From Devosia sediminis (GTDB taxonomy: Bacteria; Pseudomonadota; Alphaproteobacteria; Rhizobiales; Devosiaceae): a stretch of 64,000 bases of DNA. Positions 58,973-64,000 of this stretch are shown here, one piece after another. The translations under genes were made by a program, and so were the position numbers. The notes beneath the pieces were generated by a model that was not told where the DNA came from, searched no databases, and saw only the letters and a program-made list of their open reading frames with translations. How positions within the stretch are numbered: position 1 is the stretch's first letter; the number at the start of each line of letters is the position of its first letter. The stretch is taken from positions 62,001-126,000 of the forward strand of contig NZ_JAEKMH010000005.1 in assembly GCF_016411825.1 (NCBI RefSeq), in the 5' to 3' direction.

Positions 58973-60673
58973 TCAGGGGGAAAGTTCGGCCGGTGCGGTC
59001 TCGACTTCGGCGACGATGGCCGGTTCGGCGACCGGATTGAGGCCGAGGGCGGCGATGAGCTTTTCGTTGTGCCCATAAACGTCGCCATAGTTTCTTATGG
59101 CGCCATCGGCATCGACGCGCAGGGTGAAATAGGCCAGGTGCACCGGGATCTGGGTCTGCGGGTTCACCCACTTCTCGTTCGGGCCGAACATGGCTTCGAG
59201 CGAGGCGCGCGAAATGGCCGGCTCGTTGGCCATCAGCGCATCGGCAAAGGCCATCGGGTCCTCGACGCGGACGCAGCCATGGCTGAAGGCGCGGAAGGAG
59301 CGCGAGAACAGCGACTTGGACGGCGTGTCGTGCAGATAAACGTCGTGCTTGTTGGGAAAGAGGAATTTGATCTGCCCCAGGGCATTGCCGGCACCTGGAC
59401 GCTGGCGGACGCGGAAGGGGAAGTTGGACGAGCTGACCTGCGTCCAGTCCACCTGCCAGGGGCTGACCGGCGTGCCGTTATAGAGCAGGTCCATGTTGTG
59501 GCTGTCGGTATAGCCCGGATTGGCCAGCACCGCCGGGGCGATCTCGCCGCGGATGATCGACGAGGGCACGTTCCAGTAGGGATTGACCACCAGGTGGCGG
59601 ATATTGTCGGAGAAGACCGGTGTCTGGTTGCGCGTGGTGCCGACTACGACGCGGGTCGTGTATTCGGGCTGGCCGTCGCGCTCGATCCAGAGGCGAAATT
59701 CGGGAATGTTGACGAAGACGCGGAAGTCGCCGAGGTCGGTCGGCATCCAGCGCCAACGCTCCATATTGGCGATGATGTCTTCGCGGCGCGTGGCGGCGCC
59801 GCCATTGAGGGCGGCAACGGTCGCCGGCCCGATAATCCCGTCCACTTCGAGGCCCTGGCCCTCCTGGAAGGCTTCGACCGCATCGACGGTGAGTTCGTCA
59901 TAGAGTTCCGACGTCGAGGCGGTGAGCTTGAGGCGGTCGCGGATGGCCGGCAGGCGGGCGTCGGAATTGCCCGGGCGCAGCACCGGCCCGTCGCCGATCG
60001 GAGCCGGGCGGGCGGCGCTGGATTTCTCGAAGGAGGCGAGCGCCGCCTTCAGCGCCTTGAATTCGGGGTGCTGCGGCTCGAGCGTGGCGAGGATGGCGGC
60101 GGGATCGTCGCTCCCGGCCAGCTTTTCGAGCAGGGCCGCCTCGTCGATGGGCTTGGGCTTGATATCGAGCAACTCGCTGACCGAGAGCGGATCGATACGG
60201 CCGTTATGGAGGTGCTGCGCATAGCGCATCGTGGCGGCCGAAAAGGCGGTTTCAAGCGTGGCCAAAGCAATGGCGTCGCCGCCCAGTTTGTCGGAGGATA
60301 TGGAGGCTGTGAGATAGTCGGACGGCCGCAGGCCCTCGGCCTCGGCATTCTCGAAAAGCGCGATGATCTTGCCGGCGGCAGGCGAGAAGCTGACCTTGCC
60401 CGCGCTATCCTCTGAGAGCCAGATCGGTTCGAAATGGCGTTGGCCATAAAGGAAATAGAGCCGCTGGGCCTCGGCATGGGCCGCCGTTTCGGCCCGGGCG
60501 CCATAATAGGCGGCCGACAGGCCGTCCTTGATGGTACGGGCCAGGTCGGTCTGGGGTGGGGCGATGACGATGCGGCTGGCCTTGATGTCGGGCGCCGGTT
60601 GAGCGACTGCCGGCCCCATCGGAGCGAGGGCGGCGAGAAGGGCGACCAGACTGACCAGAACCTTGTTCATCAT
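58973..60673 (-). CDS. L,D-transpeptidase (YcbB/LdtD type)
   Basis: 566 residues from ATG 60673, GGAG upstream. Signal peptide about 1-25, an LdtD-like N-terminal scaffold domain, a peptidoglycan-binding domain (about 235-291, with TVDAVEAFQ and GIIGPATVAALN), then a YkuD domain. The active site is complete: H448 in LHDTPS, then H465-G466-C467 in FSHGCVRV. It makes 3-3 meso-DAP cross-links. It is the second L,D-transpeptidase of the window, distinct from the Ser-variant at 49669. Confidence 0.94.
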   Translation of the reverse strand: MMNKVLVSLVALLAALAPMGPAVAQPAPDIKASRIVIAPPQTDLARTIKDGLSAAYYGARAETAAHAEAQRLYFLYGQRHFEPIWLSEDSAGKVSFSPAAGKIIALFENAEAEGLRPSDYLTASISSDKLGGDAIALATLETAFSAATMRYAQHLHNGRIDPLSVSELLDIKPKPIDEAALLEKLAGSDDPAAILATLEPQHPEFKALKAALASFEKSSAARPAPIGDGPVLRPGNSDARLPAIRDRLKLTASTSELYDELTVDAVEAFQEGQGLEVDGIIGPATVAALNGGAATRREDIIANMERWRWMPTDLGDFRVFVNIPEFRLWIERDGQPEYTTRVVVGTTRNQTPVFSDNIRHLVVNPYWNVPSSIIRGEIAPAVLANPGYTDSHNMDLLYNGTPVSPWQVDWTQVSSSNFPFRVRQRPGAGNALGQIKFLFPNKHDVYLHDTPSKSLFSRSFRAFSHGCVRVEDPMAFADALMANEPAISRASLEAMFGPNEKWVNPQTQIPVHLAYFTLRVDADGAIRNYGDVYGHNEKLIAALGLNPVAEPAIVAEVETAPAELSP

Positions 60674-60947
60674 TGCTCCTGACGGCGCGGCGTAGAGCTC
60701 GGCAACGGGCCGAATCCGGCCCCGTCGGGCCCGCCACTACCGTCTCAATACTCCGCAAACCTTAACGGGAGCAATTGCTCGCAATTTCGTGAAACCTGGA
60801 TGTGGCAGAGCTGCAACGAAGCGTTGTTCCAGGCCCCCGACGAGGCACTGTCAGACCGAAGTGGGTGGGGCTGAAATAGTGGTGGCGATAGGCAATGGCG
60901 CTGCCCTGGGGACAGCGCCATCAAGAGCTTTCGGAAGCGGTCGAGGC
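60674..60947. other. 274-bp intergenic region
   Basis: Between two genes on the minus strand. A hairpin with GGCGCTGCCCTGGGGACAGC-GCC (about 60896-60919) could terminate the outer-membrane gene. No open frame of interest. Confidence 0.4.
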
Positions 60948-61628
60948 CTAGAACTTGTAGTTGAGGCCGGCGCGAACCACCGAGAAGCGCTGGCCGATAT
61001 CGCGATTGCCCACGGTGGGCAGGCCGTTATAGGGCTGCGCTCCGAGGTCGACATAGAGATATTCGGCCTTGAAGGAGAGGTTGGCAGTGGCCTGGGCTTC
61101 GAGGCCGACGCCCGCGGTCCAGCCGAAGTGGTTGGCGGTCTTGGTGGAGGTGATGCCGGTGTCGACGGTTGCCGAACCGCGGCCATAGGCGACGCCCAGC
61201 GTGGCATAGGGCATGACCTGGCCGATCGGGACACCGGCGCGGGCGCGGAGCGTACCGAAGAAATCGGTCTTGGCTTCGAATTTTTCGCCGCCCGGCAGGG
61301 TGTGGGTGTAGCCGATATTGGCCCATTGCAGGTCGGCTTCACCGCCCAGCACAAAGCCACCCATATCCATATTGTAGCCAGCCTGGCCGCCCAGGGTCCA
61401 ACCCGAGGCGTTGTTGTCGGTGGCGCCACCGGCAAGCACCGGAGTGTTGACCGTGGTACCCCAGGCGTAGCCGCCGCTGACGCCGGCATAGAAGCCGGTC
61501 CACTGCGCGACGCTGGTCGGTGAATAGATGGGCGATGCGGGCGTGCTGCCCCAACTGTTCAGATCGGCTGCCTGGGCGTTAGCCGAGGCCAGCAGCAGGG
61601 TGGACAGCGCAAGGAGGGAGAGTCTCAT
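60948..61628 (-). CDS. outer-membrane beta-barrel protein (Omp25/31-like)
   Basis: 226 residues from ATG 61628, GAGG upstream. Signal peptide 1-21 ending in ANAQA. The mature protein has a Gly/aromatic alternating pattern with WTGFYAGVSGGYAWG near the start and ends in Gly-Leu-Asn-Tyr-Lys-Phe, the terminal Phe that directs BAM insertion. This is the eight-stranded barrel family common in Rhizobiales (Omp25/Omp31 or RopB style). The function is mainly envelope structure. Confidence 0.9.
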   Translation of the reverse strand: MRLSLLALSTLLLASANAQAADLNSWGSTPASPIYSPTSVAQWTGFYAGVSGGYAWGTTVNTPVLAGGATDNNASGWTLGGQAGYNMDMGGFVLGGEADLQWANIGYTHTLPGGEKFEAKTDFFGTLRARAGVPIGQVMPYATLGVAYGRGSATVDTGITSTKTANHFGWTAGVGLEAQATANLSFKAEYLYVDLGAQPYNGLPTVGNRDIGQRFSVVRAGLNYKF

Positions 61629-61673
61629 ATTGGCCTCGTCGTTAAGTTCAAGGCGCAAATTGCAGCCAATCTC

Positions 61674-61688
61674 TTAACGGCTCGGTAA
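61674..61688. promoter_or_regulatory. degenerate CtrA-like box upstream of the outer-membrane gene
   Basis: TTAA-N7-GTAA (61674-61677 and 61685-61688), one mismatch from TTAA-N7-TTAA, 46 bases before the outer-membrane gene's ATG. Weak by itself. Confidence 0.25.
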
Positions 61689-61731
61689 GGAACAAGGTTA
61701 ACGCGGGCGCCCCGCTTCAAATCCCTGTGGC

Positions 61732-63216
61732 TCAGGCCGCGTCGCTGATCAGGCCCTCGGCCATACCGTATTCGTGAAGCTTGCGGTAGAGCGTCGAGCG
61801 CCCGATGCCCAGCGCCCGGGCGACGCGGGACATGCGGCCGCCATGGTGGGCGATGGCAAAGGCGATGGCCTCGCGCTCGATATCCGCCAGCGCATGGAGT
61901 TCGCCGCTGTCGGACAGGAAGCGATCGCGCGCGGCGACGGCTTCCGGCTCCGGTCGCGGGCGGGCCACGGCGGTGTCGATATGCACAGGCTGGCTCGGGG
62001 CCGGCAGGCTCTGGACGGTGCGGAGCGCTTCGTCGCGACCGGACGAATGGGCGACGATCTGCAGAAAATCCTGGACTTCGAGGAAGGGGCCGTCGCTGAG
62101 CACGACGGCGCGATAGACGGTGTTTTCGAGCTGGCGGACATTGCCCGGCCAGTCATAGGCATTGAGCAGGTCCATGACGGCGGCGGATGCGCCCAGCACG
62201 CGCTTGCCGGCCTCGGCCGAGAAGCGGGCGATGAAATGGTCGACCAGTGCCTGGAGATCCTCGCGGCGCTCGCGCAGCGGCGGCACATAGATGGGAAAGA
62301 CGTTGAGCCGGTAGAACAGGTCTTCGCGGAACTCGCCTGACTTGGCCAGGTTCAACAGGCGCCGGTTGGTTGCCGAAATCACCCGCACATTGACCTTTTC
62401 CGGCCTGGTCGCGCCAACCGGTTCGATCTCGCCTTCCTGCAGGGCACGCAAGAGCTTGACCTGGGTCTCGAGCGGCAGTTCGCCGACTTCGTCGAGGAAG
62501 ATGGTGCCGCCATGGGCTTCGGCGAACTTGCCCGCCTGGTCGGCATGGGCACCGGTAAAGGCCCCCTTCTTGTGCCCGAAGAGCACGGATTCAACGAGAT
62601 TGGGCGGGATGGCGCCGCAATTGACGGTGACGAAGGCTTTGCCGGCGCGCTCGCCCGTGCCCTGGATGATGCGGGCGACCAGTTCCTTGCCGGTGCCAGT
62701 CTCGCCTTCGATCAAGACCGGAATAGCGCTCTTGGCGGCCTTGGCGCAGAGCGAGATGACGCGGGCCATGCTGGGGGCGGCGGCGATCATGTCCTTGCGG
62801 GTAAAGGTACCGCTCTTGCGCGCCTGTTCGGCCCTGATGGCGGCTTCCAGCGCATCGAGCTTCATGGCATTGCGCAGCGAAATGACGAGGCGCTCGGGCG
62901 AGACGGGCTTGACGAAGTAGTCGGCCGCACCCTGGCGCATGGCGGTGATGACGGTTTCGAGCGAGGCATTGGCGGTCTGGATGATGACCGGGGTGGTAAG
63001 CCCTTCCTTGCGCATGATTTCCATGACCGTCATGCCATCGAGATCAGGCATGACGAGGTCGAGGATCACGGCCCCCAGTTGGGGGTCGTCGCGAAGGATG
63101 GCGAGGGCCTGTTCGCCCCCCGTGGCGGTGATCGGCTTGAAGCCGGCCCGGTTGGCAATCTCTGCGGTCAGCCGCAATTGCACCGGATCATCATCCACCA
63201 CCAGAACACGCGTCAT
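61732..63216 (-). CDS. sigma-54-dependent response regulator (NtrC family)
   Basis: 494 residues from ATG 63216. Receiver domain (1-120): acidic D8-D10, phosphoacceptor D53 in LDLVMPDLDG, K103 in FVKPVS. AAA+ domain: Walker A GETGTGKE (171-178), the sigma-54 contact loop GAFTGA (218-223), Walker B GGTIFLDEVGEL, then NRRLLNLAKSGEFREDL. Fis-type DNA-binding helices at the C-terminus (MSRVARALGIGRSTLYRKL). It activates sigma-54 promoters. No cognate kinase lies nearby. A perfect CtrA box sits about 75 bases upstream. Confidence 0.94.
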   Translation of the reverse strand: MTRVLVVDDDPVQLRLTAEIANRAGFKPITATGGEQALAILRDDPQLGAVILDLVMPDLDGMTVMEIMRKEGLTTPVIIQTANASLETVITAMRQGAADYFVKPVSPERLVISLRNAMKLDALEAAIRAEQARKSGTFTRKDMIAAAPSMARVISLCAKAAKSAIPVLIEGETGTGKELVARIIQGTGERAGKAFVTVNCGAIPPNLVESVLFGHKKGAFTGAHADQAGKFAEAHGGTIFLDEVGELPLETQVKLLRALQEGEIEPVGATRPEKVNVRVISATNRRLLNLAKSGEFREDLFYRLNVFPIYVPPLRERREDLQALVDHFIARFSAEAGKRVLGASAAVMDLLNAYDWPGNVRQLENTVYRAVVLSDGPFLEVQDFLQIVAHSSGRDEALRTVQSLPAPSQPVHIDTAVARPRPEPEAVAARDRFLSDSGELHALADIEREAIAFAIAHHGGRMSRVARALGIGRSTLYRKLHEYGMAEGLISDAA

Positions 63217-63289
63217 ATCGGACCAATACCCCATTCTAGCGGCACGAATCGTGATGTGCCGAATTGGGAAAGACGATGCCCTCCGCTCC

Positions 63290-63304
63290 TTAAGAGGATG
63301 TTAA
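63290..63304. promoter_or_regulatory. CtrA-type box (TTAA-N7-TTAA)
   Basis: TTAA (63290-63293), seven bases GAGGATG, TTAA (63301-63304), the full consensus recognised by the cell-cycle regulator CtrA. It lies between the divergently oriented 5' end of the sigma-54 regulator gene and the 3' end of the DUF465 gene, so the former is the likely target. Confidence 0.55.
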
Positions 63305-63345
63305 GCCTAACGATTTTCGAGCTTCCTGGCCGTCGACAGGACATT

Positions 63346-63374
63346 AAAAAGGGCCCCGGCTCGCGCCGTGACCC
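63346..63374 (-). terminator. Rho-independent terminator after the first DUF465 gene
   Basis: On the minus strand GGGTCACGGC, GCGA loop, GCCGGGGCCC (63374-63351), one mismatch and one wobble, then TTTTT (63350-63346). Confidence 0.75.
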
Positions 63375-63407
63375 TCCAGGAAGCCTCCAAGATTTTGACT
63401 TGGCCGC

Positions 63408-63584
63408 CTATTGCCGCGTGGCGCCCTGGAGCTTGTAGAGCTCGTCCTTCACTTCGAGTTTCTTGCGCTTGAGCGCTGATACCATCAGGTCGTCGGCCTG
63501 CCTGTTCTGCATTTCCGACTGGATCATGCGATCCAATTCCTGGTGGCGCCGTTCCAGCGCCGCGATGTGGCCTTCAGTCGTCAT
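63408..63584 (-). CDS. DUF465 (YdcH-like) small coiled-coil protein
   Basis: 58 residues from ATG 63584, with AAAGGAG at a good distance; the longer frame upstream is not needed. The sequence HIAALERRHQELDRMIQSEM followed by LKRKKLEVKDELYKLQ is the DUF465 helical hairpin. The function is unknown in spite of wide occurrence in proteobacteria. It is divergent from a second DUF465 gene, 152 bases away. Confidence 0.9.
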   Translation of the reverse strand: MTTEGHIAALERRHQELDRMIQSEMQNRQADDLMVSALKRKKLEVKDELYKLQGATRQ

Positions 63585-63736
63585 GACAACTCCTTTAAGC
63601 GTGTTGGACAGGGGTATCGTCACAAATATTTCATGTGTTGTCGACGCCGTTTCCGGCAGTTCGGAAAATCAGATGCAAAAGCCTTTGTGATCGGCTAACC
63701 AAGAGGGAGAGCCAAGCCTTATTGCGCCGGTATGCG

Positions 63737-63952
63737 ATGCTGCAGCTAGACAAGGAACAGGAAGCCCAGTTGGGGTTGGAGCTGGCGACGAAACGCCAGG
63801 AACACTCGGACCTTGACGCTGCCATCCACACCCTGTCGCAGTCGCAAATGGCCGACCGGATGCTGATCCAGCGCCTCAAGAAGCGGAAGCTTTCGCTCAA
63901 GGATCGCATCGTCCAGCTCGAAAATATCCTCTTGCCCGACATCATCGCTTGA
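63737..63952 (+). CDS. DUF465-like small coiled-coil protein
   Basis: 71 residues if begun at ATG 63737; earlier in-frame TTG or ATG codons are possible, and the ribosome binding site is weak at each. The body (LELATKRQEHSDLDAAIHTL, then ADRMLIQRLKKRKLSLKDRI) shares the charged helical hairpin and the L-K-K-R-K-L-x-L-K-D motif with the DUF465 gene on the other strand. The two are probably paralogues produced by duplication. The function is unknown. Confidence 0.78.
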   Translation: MLQLDKEQEAQLGLELATKRQEHSDLDAAIHTLSQSQMADRMLIQRLKKRKLSLKDRIVQLENILLPDIIA

Positions 63953-64000
63953 GCCCTGCCGCGCCTTGAGTTGTGGCGAGAATTGGGCTAGAGCGCCTGA

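Overview
This is a 64-kb, GC-rich window from an alphaproteobacterial chromosome, most likely Hyphomicrobiales and probably Devosia or a close relative. The evidence is a set of lineage-typical genes: cpdR beside an N-formylglutamate amidohydrolase and a histidinol-phosphatase-like gene with an mmgR-like small RNA between them, gapR (DUF2312), a DUF1036 gene overlapping pyruvate kinase, DUF465 proteins, Tad-type pseudopilin genes and a CtrA-type box. The genus is an inference from gene content. I see no prophage, integrase, transposase, CRISPR array, rRNA or origin. The window reads as core chromosome peppered with short palindromic repeats.

Layout. 1-6 kb: tail of an alpha/beta hydrolase, a tadG/tadE/tadE-like operon, a HisN-type phosphatase, an mmgR-like sRNA, N-formylglutamate amidohydrolase, cpdR, and tandem tRNA-Val genes (GAC, CAC). 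6-16 kb: a hybrid sensor kinase with duplicated PAS domains, a PPOX-type flavoprotein, msrB, the helicase hrpB, a DUF72 protein, an aldose-epimerase-like protein, a HerA-like ATPase and a methyltransferase. 16-22 kb: a LysR regulator, a repeat-filled gap, a YbbAP-type ABC exporter, a secreted protein and a DUF559 nuclease gene enclosed by palindromic repeats. 22-29.5 kb: a divergent Gfo/Idh/MocA dehydrogenase and GntR regulator, an aldo/keto reductase, a PreP-like M16 protease and an esterase. 29.7-33.3 kb: a ligase-associated exonuclease with ATP-dependent DNA ligase, a UVR-motif protein and a yefM-yoeB toxin-antitoxin pair.

33.4-42.1 kb is a fatty-acid beta-oxidation block: MerR regulator, fadD, fadE, fadB-like, fadA-like and a 53-residue membrane protein. 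Two matching 15-bp boxes lie in the fadD/fadE divergent promoter region and overlap the putative -35 elements, which suggests the MerR protein controls both directions. 42.4-47.7 kb is a complete oligopeptide ABC importer (oppABCDF) with a hairpin after oppA. 47.8-54.8 kb: receiver protein, rpmJ, YddG-like exporter, L,D-transpeptidase, pyk, DUF1036 protein, gapR, a 75-residue miniature flagellar-rod-like protein, and a divergent Asp/Glu racemase and Lrp regulator. 55-64 kb: dxs, a DUF882 peptidase, a large L,D-transpeptidase, an outer-membrane beta-barrel, a sigma-54 response regulator with a CtrA box upstream, and two divergent DUF465 genes.

The most unusual observations are: (i) the DUF559 gene, whose TTG start, ribosome binding site and stop codon all lie inside flanking copies of a palindromic repeat; (ii) the mmgR-like sRNA at its conserved address; (iii) the paired fad operator boxes; (iv) the orphan mini-rod protein; and (v) CpdR together with a CtrA box. 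None proves a wholly new system. The DUF559/palindrome cassette is the best candidate for undescribed biology.
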